A stretch of 64,000 nt of DNA from Paenibacillus sp. FSL R10-2782 (GCF_038592985.1 NZ_CP151951.1:2099001-2163000), one strand, 5' to 3'. Shown: positions 35,452 to 43,895, counted from the stretch's first letter. Made by a program: numbers and translations. Notes: a model not told the origin generated them from the sequence alone.

Positions 35452-36075
35452 ATGGAGCAAGAAGTAGGACAGGGAGCTATACAGCCGACTGATCAGGATG
35501 GTACACCCAAGCGTAAACCGAAAAATGAGATTTTTGAGTGGATCAAAGCCATTGTTATCGCGTTAGTGCTTGTCTTTTTAATCCGGTGGTTTCTTTTTAA
35601 ACCGTTTATTGTGGATGGCCCGTCGATGCAGCCTAACTTTCATACCGGAGAACGTGTCATTGTAAATGAAATTTTGTATGATTTCCGTTCCCCCAAACCG
35701 GGAGAGGTCATCGTGTTTCATGTGCCGGATGAAGGAAGAGATTTCATTAAGCGCGTCATTGCCGTTGAGGGCGACACGGTCAAGGTAGAAGGTGACACGA
35801 TTACGGTGAATGGTAAACCTATTCAGGAGCCTTACTTGAAAGCTCCGTTGGAGGAAGCGCATCAAAATGGTGAGCTTTACAACAAGTTTACAAATTTCCC
35901 AAATGAAAACTTTAAGGATGGTAAAGTTCCGGCAGGGCATATTTTTGTGATGGGGGATAACCGTTCCAACAGTACAGACAGTCGGATGATTGGATATATT
36001 GATTTGAAGGAAGTCGTGGGCCGGGCTGATGTTATTTTCTGGCCGGTGAAGGATATGAAGTGGATTAACCACTAG
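35452..36075 (+). CDS. lepB: Type I signal peptidase
   Basis: A 207-residue SipS-like enzyme with one N-terminal membrane helix (about residues 30-48) and an outside catalytic domain. The Ser-Lys dyad is S58 in VDGPSMQPNF and K100 in DFIKRVIAVEGD; the box GDNRSNSTDSR is present. It removes signal peptides from secreted proteins. The N-terminal 25 residues are polar and cytoplasmic. GAGAGGACAG lies before the ATG. Confidence 0.96.
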   Translation: MEQEVGQGAIQPTDQDGTPKRKPKNEIFEWIKAIVIALVLVFLIRWFLFKPFIVDGPSMQPNFHTGERVIVNEILYDFRSPKPGEVIVFHVPDEGRDFIKRVIAVEGDTVKVEGDTITVNGKPIQEPYLKAPLEEAHQNGELYNKFTNFPNENFKDGKVPAGHIFVMGDNRSNSTDSRMIGYIDLKEVVGRADVIFWPVKDMKWINH

Positions 36076-36162
36076 AACAACTAATATGCAGCATAGCTGC
36101 CGTAATCCTAACGATGAACCTTAAGGGGAGCGTTAGGAGTTACGATCAATGAGGTGATGACG

Positions 36163-37023
36163 GTGACGATTCAATGGTTTCCTGGTCATATGACCAGAGC
36201 GCGCCGCCAAATTGAAGCAAAATTAAAGCTGATTGATTTGGTAATTGAGCTGATTGATGCTCGTTTGCCGCTTTCCAGCCGTAATCCAATGATTGATGAT
36301 ATTTTGCAGGGCAAGCCGCGAATGATTATTTTAAATAAGGCAGATTTGGCAGACCCGGTAGTATCACAGCAGTGGATTGCCTACTTTAAGGAGCAGGGGC
36401 ATATCGCTTTTCAGGTGGATGCTACAACAGGTACAGGAATGAAAGAAATTCCGGTTCAGGCCAGGTTGCTGCTTAAGGAAAAGATAGATCGGCAGATTTC
36501 TAAAGGTATGAACCCACGTCCTATGCGTGCTTTGATTGTTGGTATACCAAATGTCGGTAAATCGACCCTGATCAACCGTATGGCAGGACGTAGCATTGCA
36601 GCTACGGGCGATCGCCCTGGGGTGACGAAGGCACAGCAATGGATCAAGATTGGTGAAATTGAGCTGTTGGATACACCGGGTATTTTATGGCCCAAATTCG
36701 AGGATCAGAATGTTGGCTATCGTCTGGCGGTTACAGGTGCGATCAAGGAAGAAATTTTGAATGTTGAGGATATCGCTTTTTTCGCGACAAAATATTTGGT
36801 TCAATATTACTGGGATGAGCTTGCAGCACGTTTTGAGCTGACTGAACGTCCCGAGGATACGGAAAATGCCGATGAAATTGTTAGTGTCATGGAAGCGATT
36901 GGACGTAAACGCGGCTGTATTGTCAGCGGTGGACGTGTAGATCTCGAAAAGTCGTCAAAAATCATTTTACGTGAGCTGCGTGCAGGTAAGCTGGGACGTT
37001 TCAGTTTGGAAGCTCCTTACTGA
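36163..37023 (+). CDS. rbgA: Ribosome biogenesis GTPase RbgA
   Basis: RbgA (YlqF) is a circularly permuted GTPase needed for late 50S assembly. The permuted order is visible: G4 NKADL near residue 60, then G1 GIPNVGKS, then G3 DTPGILWP, followed by the C-terminal RNA-binding helices. I start at GTG 36163 (TIQWFPGHM), as in the family, with GAGGTGA 5 bp upstream; an ATG at 36157 would add two residues. Terminator follows. Confidence 0.96.
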   Translation: MTIQWFPGHMTRARRQIEAKLKLIDLVIELIDARLPLSSRNPMIDDILQGKPRMIILNKADLADPVVSQQWIAYFKEQGHIAFQVDATTGTGMKEIPVQARLLLKEKIDRQISKGMNPRPMRALIVGIPNVGKSTLINRMAGRSIAATGDRPGVTKAQQWIKIGEIELLDTPGILWPKFEDQNVGYRLAVTGAIKEEILNVEDIAFFATKYLVQYYWDELAARFELTERPEDTENADEIVSVMEAIGRKRGCIVSGGRVDLEKSSKIILRELRAGKLGRFSLEAPY

Positions 37024-37077
37024 TTCGATTCTGCCTGATTTATCGGATACACCGCATAGCATAGTTTGGCAAGGAAG

Positions 37078-37114
37078 AACCTTCCCCATCTCTCCGGAGA
37101 GAGGAAGGTTTTTT
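37078..37114 (+). terminator. Terminator after rbgA
   Basis: AACCTTCC (37078-37085) and GGAAGGTT (37103-37110) pair with an inner CTCTCCGGAGAG stem, followed by TTTTTT. Confidence 0.9.
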
Positions 37115-37222
37115 GGTATGTGAAGGTAGGTTAACTAAAGGGGTTTTGGGATGGACAGGTCTGTGTTAAGCTGAATAAAAATGTGCAGTGCTTAAAATAT
37201 ATAGAGATAGGCGGTAAGGAGT

Positions 37223-37870
37223 ATGGAAGAAAAAGTGGTAGCGGCAACGGACATGCTGCGCTATGAAAAAGAGCGCTGGAAGCAATCCTATGAACGCATC
37301 GCTGGTATTGATGAGGTAGGCCGAGGATGCTTGTTCGGGGATGTTGTGGCTGCTGCGGTTATTTTGCCGAAAGGTGAGCTGCTGGAGGGTGTAGATGATT
37401 CCAAAAAGCTGACGGACAAGAAGAGGGAAACCTACTATGAGCTGATTATGGAGAAGGCCATTGCCGTAGGAATCGGGTATGTTGACGCACAAACGATTGA
37501 TGCCATCAATATTAAACAGGCAGCTCGTTTGGCTATGAAGCAGGCTGTTGAGGCTCTGCATGTATCTCCTGATTATTTACTTGTAGATGCAGAAAAGGTG
37601 GATTTGCCTATATCCCAGCTTTCTATTATTAAAGGAGATGCGAGCAGCCAATCTATTGCTGCGGCTTCAATCATTGCCAAGGTAACCCGTGATCGACTGT
37701 GCAAAGGTGAATGGGATGCAAAGTACCCGGAATATGGGATTGGCATACATAAAGGTTACGCTACCAAGCTGCATCGGGAACAAATTTTGGCGCTGGGGGC
37801 TACTGCAATGCATAGACGTAGCTTTCTTGGTAATTTGTTGATCGAGCAACCGACGTTGTTTGACCTGTAA
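37223..37870 (+). CDS. rnhB: Ribonuclease HII
   Basis: RNase HII removes ribonucleotides from DNA-RNA hybrids. Catalytic acids D30 and E31 lie in AGIDEVGRG, and D122 in LLVDAEKV; the SIAAASIIAKVTRD motif is intact. The stretch after GRG reads CLFGDVVAA rather than the common PLAGPVVAA, a change next to the active site. Length (215) is on the short side of normal. AAGGAG precedes the ATG. The full MITE-like repeat follows 44 bp downstream. Confidence 0.94.
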   Translation: MEEKVVAATDMLRYEKERWKQSYERIAGIDEVGRGCLFGDVVAAAVILPKGELLEGVDDSKKLTDKKRETYYELIMEKAIAVGIGYVDAQTIDAINIKQAARLAMKQAVEALHVSPDYLLVDAEKVDLPISQLSIIKGDASSQSIAAASIIAKVTRDRLCKGEWDAKYPEYGIGIHKGYATKLHREQILALGATAMHRRSFLGNLLIEQPTLFDL

Positions 37871-37914
37871 ATACTTATTATGAGTCGGGACTGTGCCGAT
37901 ATAATGTATACCTA

Positions 37915-38032
37915 AGGATTTTGCAAAAATCCGGAAAGCAACCTGTAATCGACAATATATAGATTGAAATGATTTCGTTCGTCTATATATTGCTACTTTG
38001 GAGCGGCTGGAATTGAATTTTGCAAAATCCTG
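37915..38032 (-). mobile_element. MITE-like element, full copy A
   Basis: The element has perfect 14-bp terminal inverted repeats, AGGATTTTGCAAAA (37915-37928) and TTTTGCAAAATCCT (38018-38031). An internal palindrome lies between them, CAATATATAGA and TCTATATATTG. The 5-bp direct repeat ACCTA flanks it (37910-37914 and 38033-38037), which looks like a target-site duplication. It is too short to code for a transposase. Copy B (43550-43666) is the same element inverted. Confidence 0.78.
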
Positions 38033-38084
38033 ACCTAATAAATAAACCCCTTTGAATATGGGGCATGAAGAGAGGAGGGACCCT

Positions 38085-40205
38085 ATGAATATCGGATCTG
38101 TATTTCGAGGATTACTTGGTGATGTGAAGGCGGGAGAGGCTAAAAAGCTCGATATGCAGCCAGGTCAAGTCGTACGGGGCGTCGTATTAAAGGTGTCTGA
38201 GGACGGCGGTGAGGCTGTGTTGCAAATTCAAGGCTCCCAGGTCAGAGCCAAGCTGGAAACCCCTCTTCAACCTGGCCAGTCCACATTACTTCAGGTCCAG
38301 CCAGCCTCACCCAGCGGGATGACTGTGCTTAAGCCTTTGAACGATGCAGCCAATACAGGGCAGAAGACTGTAGCGCTGGCAGACGTACTGGATTCGGTGG
38401 GACTACCAGATACAGCGCAGAACAGGGAACTGATACAGGCGATGCAAAAGAATGGCGTACCGTTGACATCGGAAAATGCGGCTTCTTTACGGGACGCTTT
38501 GGCGAAGCAGCCAGGAAAATTACAAATGGAGACGTTTGTGCAGGCAGCAGCGGTTGCCTTTCAACGTGGATTGCCATTGACGGCGGAAAGTATAAACGGT
38601 TTGCGACAGGCGATGTTTGGCCCTCCTTTAAATGATCTTTTGTCTTCGCTGGAGCAGCAGCTTGAAGCAGTATTCAAGCAGCAAGGACAGGGAGCATCAG
38701 CTGACCGTATGGCGGGAGAAGCAACAGCTGCAAAGTGGGCTGATCGAACGTCCTCTGCTCCATCAGGCGTTTCTTCAGCTGTTGTTGCAGATGCACCAGA
38801 AGGCCTAGTTCCTGTATTGTCCAAAGATGCCGCTGCTGTTGCTACAAAGCAGTCAGAAGCGGCACAGGCAGCAGGAGGCAAGGAGACGCTGAAAGGGACT
38901 CAGGCAGCAAATCTTGCTGCTATAGTCGGTGAAGCGGGCGCCTCGGCGACAGACATGGATGCACCGACTGGAACTGCTGCATCTGTAGCTAAAGGGGATG
39001 TTTCGGGAGAACCAGTTGTAGCTAATGGGCGTGGAGCTATAGCCTCGGACCTGGTGGCGGATTCTGGTGTAAATGCGCCTGAATCGGGCGCTGATGTATT
39101 GAGGGCTTCACGCGCCGGAGCGGAGCAGCCGCAAGCTGCTACAGCGGGTACACAGCAGCCTAAGGGTACCGACGGCGCTCCAGCGGCGACAACGGCAGAG
39201 CCTGCCGGGGCGAAGCCCGCTGCAACCGCCAATGCGGCCGACCGCACCGCCGCGCCGCAGGCCGCTGCGGGCAACTCGGCCACACCGGAGGCGCCTCTCC
39301 AGCGGCTGCGCACGCTGCTGCAAGAGCTGCGCGCGGCGGTGCCGCCCGCGCTGGGCACGGCTGCGCCGGAGCAGCCCGCCGCAGAAGCGCCGCAGCTTGC
39401 GGCTGGCGCTCAGCGGGCTACGGACACCGCTGCTGCCCAGCCAGCGGCGGCCGTGCCGTCCAGCACGCAGCTCACCCCCACGGAGGATCCGTGGGTGGGC
39501 CGCGTGCTGAAGCTGCTCGGTGCAGAGCACGAGCAGCAGGTACATCGCGCGGCTGCACAGACCGCGCAGGGAACGGCGGCGGCCCGTATGGAGCCGCCGG
39601 AAGGAGCGCAGCCGCTGCCGGGATTAGCGGCTGCGGCGGGCGGTGCGGTGTCAGCGGACGCCGACACCGTGAAAGGAGCGCTGCTCCAATTGATGAGCAG
39701 CGATGACCTGCCGCCCGCGCTGAAAGAGGCGGCGCAGCAGGTCGTGCAGCACCTGACGGGTCAGCAGCTACTGCTGAATACGGACCGGACGGCCCCTTTT
39801 GCACAGGTACACATGTTTATTCCATTTGTCGGTCCGGATGGTCGTGAAACAGCTACGATTCAGATTCAGTCTCGACGCGGTAAACGCGGAGAGCTGGATG
39901 CATCCAACTGCAGACTTTGGTTTGACTTGGACATGAAGGCGCTCGGCCCGACATTGGTGGATGTGCAAGTCGTGGACCGGATTGTGAGCCTCAAGCTCCA
40001 TAACGATCAGGATTGGGTCGCTTCGCTGTTGACCAGCGGGCGTGAATCCATTCATACGGCGCTGGAATCGATAGGCTATCAGCTTTTAACGCTTCGAACC
40101 GAGCCGATGCCAGTAAGGACTGAACAGGAGAGCAAAGGTATGGTCTTTTCGGAGGTACAGAGCTATGTGCCTCAGCCGTATAAAGGAGTCGATCTTAAAA
40201 TATGA
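38085..40205 (+). CDS. FliK-like protein (YlqG position), hook-length-control domain
   Basis: A 706-residue protein in the position of ylqG in Bacillus. The N-terminal 200 residues are ordered (start NIGSVFRGLLGDVKAGE). The middle, about residues 210-550, is low-complexity Ala/Pro/Gln/Glu and very G+C rich (about 39200-39760). The C-terminal 160 residues resemble the FliK C-terminal domain (FIPFVGPDGRETATIQIQS, LDMKALGPTLVDVQV). Such proteins signal the export-gate switch in flagellar or related secretion. AGAGGAGGG precedes the ATG at 38085. Its stop overlaps the next start as ATGA. The link to FliK is from layout, so moderate. Confidence 0.7.
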   Translation: MNIGSVFRGLLGDVKAGEAKKLDMQPGQVVRGVVLKVSEDGGEAVLQIQGSQVRAKLETPLQPGQSTLLQVQPASPSGMTVLKPLNDAANTGQKTVALADVLDSVGLPDTAQNRELIQAMQKNGVPLTSENAASLRDALAKQPGKLQMETFVQAAAVAFQRGLPLTAESINGLRQAMFGPPLNDLLSSLEQQLEAVFKQQGQGASADRMAGEATAAKWADRTSSAPSGVSSAVVADAPEGLVPVLSKDAAAVATKQSEAAQAAGGKETLKGTQAANLAAIVGEAGASATDMDAPTGTAASVAKGDVSGEPVVANGRGAIASDLVADSGVNAPESGADVLRASRAGAEQPQAATAGTQQPKGTDGAPAATTAEPAGAKPAATANAADRTAAPQAAAGNSATPEAPLQRLRTLLQELRAAVPPALGTAAPEQPAAEAPQLAAGAQRATDTAAAQPAAAVPSSTQLTPTEDPWVGRVLKLLGAEHEQQVHRAAAQTAQGTAAARMEPPEGAQPLPGLAAAAGGAVSADADTVKGALLQLMSSDDLPPALKEAAQQVVQHLTGQQLLLNTDRTAPFAQVHMFIPFVGPDGRETATIQIQSRRGKRGELDASNCRLWFDLDMKALGPTLVDVQVVDRIVSLKLHNDQDWVASLLTSGRESIHTALESIGYQLLTLRTEPMPVRTEQESKGMVFSEVQSYVPQPYKGVDLKI

Positions 40206-40501
40206 AAGAGCCGTTGGAGGCTCCTTCTCCTTTCAGGAAGAAGGCTGTTGCCCTTAAATATACGCCCGGTGAGAGCGAAGCCCCAATCGTCGTTGCCAAA
40301 GGCAGTGGTCGTATTGCGGATAGCATTTTGGAAAAAGCCAAGGAGCACGGCGTTCCCGTTCAAGAGGATGCCGCACTGGTTGAGGTATTGTCCAAGCTTG
40401 ACTTGGATGAACAAATTCCTGCTGAGCTATATCAATTGGTGGCAGAGGTGCTCACCTATATATATCAAATGGATAAGCTTGCTCCAAGGGATGATAGCTG
40501 A
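40202..40501 (+). CDS. ylqH: FlhB C-terminal-domain homologue (YlqH)
   Basis: The 99-residue protein matches the cytosolic C-terminal domain of FlhB alone: VALKYTPGESEAPIVVAKGSG, ILEKAKEHGVPVQED and a final YIYQMD segment. It lacks the FlhB membrane part and begins just after where the NPTH autocleavage motif would be. Free-standing FlhB-C proteins can substitute for or modulate the export switch domain. It overlaps the FliK-like gene by 4 bp and yraN by 1 bp, so the three are one operon. Confidence 0.88.
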   Translation: MKEPLEAPSPFRKKAVALKYTPGESEAPIVVAKGSGRIADSILEKAKEHGVPVQEDAALVEVLSKLDLDEQIPAELYQLVAEVLTYIYQMDKLAPRDDS

Positions 40502-40884
40502 TGAGGAACGATATGAGGACCGGAAGCAAGGATCAACGAAAAGCCAAAGGAGCTTTGGGTGAACAGGCAGCGGCTTCGTTTTTGGAAAATCTGGGGTATC
40601 GTATCATAGAGCGTAACTGGCGATGTCGTAGTGGTGAAATGGATCTGATTGCCTCCCGGGAGGATACTCTCGTGTTTATTGAAGTACGCAGCCGAAGTAG
40701 CTCCAATTATGGAACGCCCGCAGAATCAATCACTGCACGTAAAATAACTCAGGTTCGCCAGACAGCTGCTGTTTATTTGCATATGAACGGGATTAGAGAT
40801 ATTCCAATCCGTTTTGATATGATTTCTGTACGATTGATTGACGAAACCGCAGTCGTCACGGAGCATATAATTGAGGCATTTTAA
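40501..40884 (+). CDS. yraN: YraN family (UPF0102) nuclease-like protein
   Basis: A 127-residue UPF0102 protein with the restriction-endonuclease-like fold motifs GEMDLIASREDTLVFIEVRSR near residues 40-60 and GEQAAASFLENLGYRIIERNWR before it. The family's function is not settled; a Holliday-junction or DNA-processing role has been proposed from the fold. It begins at the A of the previous TGA. Usual length is about 120. Confidence 0.92.
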   Translation: MRNDMRTGSKDQRKAKGALGEQAAASFLENLGYRIIERNWRCRSGEMDLIASREDTLVFIEVRSRSSSNYGTPAESITARKITQVRQTAAVYLHMNGIRDIPIRFDMISVRLIDETAVVTEHIIEAF

Positions 40885-40934
40885 AAGAACAGTAAATTTT
40901 TTTGAAGGCTCATTTCGAATTTCATATGTACAGG

Positions 40935-40963
40935 TTGACAGGAAGGAATGCTACAGGTATATT
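40935..40963 (+). promoter_or_regulatory. Sigma-A promoter of the nitroreductase gene
   Basis: TTGACA (40935-40940) and TATATT (40958-40963) are 17 bp apart. The Fur-like box begins 5 bp after the -10. Confidence 0.78.
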
Positions 40964-40967
40964 TTAT

Positions 40968-40987
40968 TGAGAATGGTTATCATTTTG
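40968..40987 (+). promoter_or_regulatory. Fur-box-like operator
   Basis: TGAGAATGGTTATCA (40968-40982) matches the 7-1-7 Fur box TGATAAT-N-ATTATCA at 12 of 14 positions and continues as TTTTG. Its place just after the -10 fits iron-dependent repression of the gene at 41041. Confidence 0.6.
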
Positions 40988-41040
40988 ATTATATTGTTAT
41001 AGTGAGCATTCACAAGCTATACCTGCGAAGGAGGATATAC

Positions 41041-41592
41041 GTGACAGAGCATACCTTTAGTGAACATGTCATAGATGTAATTCAGGAACGGCGGACCATT
41101 AAACGGTTCAAATCCGACCCCATTCCGGTAGATACCATTAAAGAACTGCTGGACGTTGCTGTATGGGCCCCCAATCATAAAATGCGCGAGCCATGGCGTT
41201 TTCTCTTGTTTGCCGGCGACGGGCGGAGAAAGCTCGCTGAAGCTATTGAAGCTGATATGGGCAAGGATAACAAGTTCGAAAGCGGCATTTTGCACAATCC
41301 AATTCAGCTTTTAGTTGTGTTGGAGGAAGACCCTCGTCAGGCAGTTTGGGATGAGGATTTTGCAGCAGTTAGTGCCCTTGTACAAAATTTTATGCTTGCC
41401 GCATGGAGTAAAGGAATCGGAACGTTCTGGGTCACAAAGCCTTTTCTGTATTCGCCGAAATTCCGCAAGCATTTGGGAATCCAGCCTGGTGAGAAGGTCA
41501 TCGGAATGGTGTATGCAGGTTATCCTGAAGTCATTCCAGAGCCAAGACCACGTATCCCAGCAGTGGATAAGCTGACCTTATTTGACAAATAG
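41041..41592 (+). CDS. Nitroreductase family protein
   Basis: An FMN-dependent oxidoreductase of 183 residues. The N-terminal RRTIKRFKSDPIP is the nitroreductase FMN-phosphate motif, followed by AVWAPNHKMREPWRF, and later ALVQNFMLAAWSKGIGTFW. Substrates may be nitro compounds, quinones or flavin. The start is GTG at 41041, with AAGGAGGATATAC upstream; longer frames lack this. The preceding consensus promoter and Fur-like site suggest induction under iron limitation, perhaps as a flavin or ferric reductase. Confidence 0.88.
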   Translation: MTEHTFSEHVIDVIQERRTIKRFKSDPIPVDTIKELLDVAVWAPNHKMREPWRFLLFAGDGRRKLAEAIEADMGKDNKFESGILHNPIQLLVVLEEDPRQAVWDEDFAAVSALVQNFMLAAWSKGIGTFWVTKPFLYSPKFRKHLGIQPGEKVIGMVYAGYPEVIPEPRPRIPAVDKLTLFDK

Positions 41593-41741
41593 TCTTTTGT
41601 CGAATAACCTTGATTAGACAGTTTGGAAATTAAAGATGTAACATTATATTTGCAACGCATGAAAATTTGGAAGCACCTTTTTTCATATATGCAATGCTCC
41701 CCGGGGGAGACATTTCAGTATGAGGAGAGGTGTTTTTTGTT

Positions 41742-43508
41742 ATGTATGGAAAACTACATGGAGCTTGTCTTTATGGAATAGACGGTGTTTTGATTGAGGT
41801 GGAGACGGATTTGTCGAATGGGTTGCCTCAAACTGCGATTATCGGATTGCCGGATTCAGCAATTCGGGAAGCCGTAGAGCGCGTAAGAGCAGCGATCAAA
41901 AACTGCGGTTTCAAGTATCCCTCCCAGCGTGTAACCATAAATTTGGCTCCTGCTGATTTACGTAAGGAAGGTTCATCCTTTGACTTTGCAATCGCTTTGG
42001 GATTGCTGACAACCAGCGAACAAGTCGTTTTACCTGCGGGTGAACGGACGTTATTCATCGGTGAACTAGCGCTGGACGGCAGTATTCGCCCCGTGAACGG
42101 GGTATTGTCTATGGTTGATTTGGCCAAGCGAGAAGGATTTCATTCGGTGCTGCTTCCTGAGGAAAATGCAGGTGAAGCACGCCTGATCACGGGTATACGT
42201 ATTTACGCTGTTCGTCATCTGATGGATCTTATTCCAGCAAAAGATCACGCACAATACATTATTGAAGGACAATCAAAAGATCGGAATACTAACGACTTAC
42301 CTAATCCAATGGATGATGAGGGAACTAATCAAACAGGTAATCAAATAATTAGTCAAGATATTAAGCAAGCTATGGATCCAGCTCCTAAGGCAATCCCGAA
42401 TGAAGCCGAGCATTATGTCCAAGGCAAGCGTATTACAGTTAGGCAGCGGGCTATGATCCATTCTTATGACCATTTGCCCCAGGCAGATCAGATACCCATG
42501 TGTGAGGTCAAAGATGTGATTGACGTTATGGAGGATTATAGCGATGTATTGGGCCAGCTACACGCCAAACGAGCCCTAATTATCGCTGCTGCCGGAATGC
42601 ACAATATCATCCTTATTGGGCCGCCTGGTGCCGGAAAAACGATGCTAATCCGCCGGCTTCCATCCATTCTGCCGCCCTTGACCGAAAAAGAGGCACTGGA
42701 GGTTACCAAAATATACAGCGCCGCCGGGAAGTGGAAGGAGTCATCGCCTCATTTAATGAACATTCGCCCCTTCCGTTCACCTCATCATACGATTTCTGCT
42801 GCTGGACTGGTGGGAGGAGGCGGCATTCCCAAGCCGGGAGAAATTAGCCTTGCACATCGGGGGATTTTATTTCTGGATGAGTTGCCTGAGTTTAGTCGTC
42901 ATGTGCTAGAGGTGCTGAGGCAGCCGTTGGAAGATCGCAATGTGACAATCAGCCGTTCACGTGCAGTTTTTAAGTACCCGGCACATTTCTTACTTGCAGC
43001 TTCTATGAACCCGTGTCACTGCGGCTTTTTCGGAAGTGATACGCAACATCAGCGCTGTACCTGTTCATCTTCTGTGGTAGCTCGCTATCGTTCGCGTATT
43101 TCTGGTCCATTACTGGACCGGATCGATCTTCAGCTTGAGGTATCGCAGCCGAAGGACTGGCGTGAGGAAAAAGAGTCACTGTCGTCCGCTGAAATGCGTA
43201 GACAGGTGTTGTTAGCTGCTCAAAGGATACAAATCGATAGGTACAACAAGCTTCCTTTTTCATGGAATAGCGAATTATCCGGTCAAATGCTCCGGAAATA
43301 TGCGGTATTAGAACTCCATGCGGCAGAACTGCTTGATCAGACGATGGATGCGCTTGGTTTAAGCATGCGTGCGTATGATCGAATTCTCAAGCTGTCACGC
43401 ACTATTGCAGACTTGGGTCAATCAGAGCAGATCATGGTGTCGCATGTAGCTGAAGCCATTCAATATCGGAATATGGACAGGGCACAGGCCAATATTTCAG
43501 AAGAATAA
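41742..43508 (+). CDS. comM: ComM/YifB-type AAA+ ATPase (Mg-chelatase subunit-like)
   Basis: A 588-residue protein: N-terminal Lon-like domain (VETDLSNGLPQTAIIGLPD), then an AAA+ domain with Walker A GPPGAGKTML, the motif RPFRSPHHTISAAGLVGGG, Walker B LFLDELPEF, and a C-terminal Mg_chelatase_C domain. ComM is a hexameric branch-migration helicase that helps integrate transformed DNA. The usual length is about 510; here about 75 extra polar residues sit between the two domains (about residues 170-250). dprA, another transformation gene, lies 4 kb away. The ATG at 41742 follows GAGGAGAGG. Confidence 0.93.
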   Translation: MYGKLHGACLYGIDGVLIEVETDLSNGLPQTAIIGLPDSAIREAVERVRAAIKNCGFKYPSQRVTINLAPADLRKEGSSFDFAIALGLLTTSEQVVLPAGERTLFIGELALDGSIRPVNGVLSMVDLAKREGFHSVLLPEENAGEARLITGIRIYAVRHLMDLIPAKDHAQYIIEGQSKDRNTNDLPNPMDDEGTNQTGNQIISQDIKQAMDPAPKAIPNEAEHYVQGKRITVRQRAMIHSYDHLPQADQIPMCEVKDVIDVMEDYSDVLGQLHAKRALIIAAAGMHNIILIGPPGAGKTMLIRRLPSILPPLTEKEALEVTKIYSAAGKWKESSPHLMNIRPFRSPHHTISAAGLVGGGGIPKPGEISLAHRGILFLDELPEFSRHVLEVLRQPLEDRNVTISRSRAVFKYPAHFLLAASMNPCHCGFFGSDTQHQRCTCSSSVVARYRSRISGPLLDRIDLQLEVSQPKDWREEKESLSSAEMRRQVLLAAQRIQIDRYNKLPFSWNSELSGQMLRKYAVLELHAAELLDQTMDALGLSMRAYDRILKLSRTIADLGQSEQIMVSHVAEAIQYRNMDRAQANISEE

Positions 43509-43549
43509 AGCGGTATAGGGAGTAACTCCATGTCCATAATTTTTATGTA

Positions 43550-43666
43550 AGGATTTTGCAAAATTCGATTCCAGTCGCTCCGAAGTGCAATATATAGACG
43601 AACTAGCCCATTTCGATCTATAAATTGTTCATTGGAAGTCGCTAACTGGATTTTTGCAAAATCCTC
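43550..43666 (+). mobile_element. MITE-like element, full copy B
   Basis: The same perfect 14-bp terminal inverted repeats as copy A occur at 43550-43563 and 43652-43665, with the interior reading as copy A inverted (GCAATATATAGACGAAC in the core, TTCCAG-CGCTCC near the left end). The 5-bp direct repeat ATGTA flanks it (43545-43549 and 43667-43671). It lies in the gap between comM and the leftward ohr gene. Confidence 0.78.
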
Positions 43667-43674
43667 ATGTAAGA

Positions 43675-43705
43675 CAAAAAAAGCTCCAGACGCTAAGTTC
43701 TGGAG
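43675..43705 (-). terminator. Leftward terminator-like hairpin next to copy B
   Basis: Read leftward, CTCCAGAA and the matching TCTGGAG form a stem followed by CTTTTTTTGT. It is 190 bp past the ohr stop, beyond that gene's nearer terminator, so it may be a back-up terminator or the end of a small RNA. Between 43706 and 43850 I see nothing else. Confidence 0.55.
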
Positions 43706-43850
43706 AAGAAAAAAAGATTATGACAACGTGATTATACAATAAGTATATCAATTTCGTATATACGATTATGCATCATTCCCCATGTTACTTGATGGAAGAA
43801 AAACCAGCTATCCATCCTTTGTTGAGAAAGTGTAGCTGAAAGTAACAAAA

Positions 43851-43880
43851 CCTCCGAACCAGAAACAGCTCGGAGGTTTA
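43851..43880 (-). terminator. Terminator after ohr
   Basis: CCTCCGA (43851-43857) and TCGGAGG (43870-43876) pair perfectly; read leftward it is followed by TTTTG and read rightward by TTTATTT, so it may act in both directions. Confidence 0.75.
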
Positions 43881-43895
43881 TTTATAAAATTCGGA

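Noticed and set aside
38650..39800. Possible horizontally acquired gene inside the FliK-like frame
   Set aside because: The G+C shift coincides with low-complexity Ala/Pro/Gln coding in one continuous frame, which explains it without transfer.
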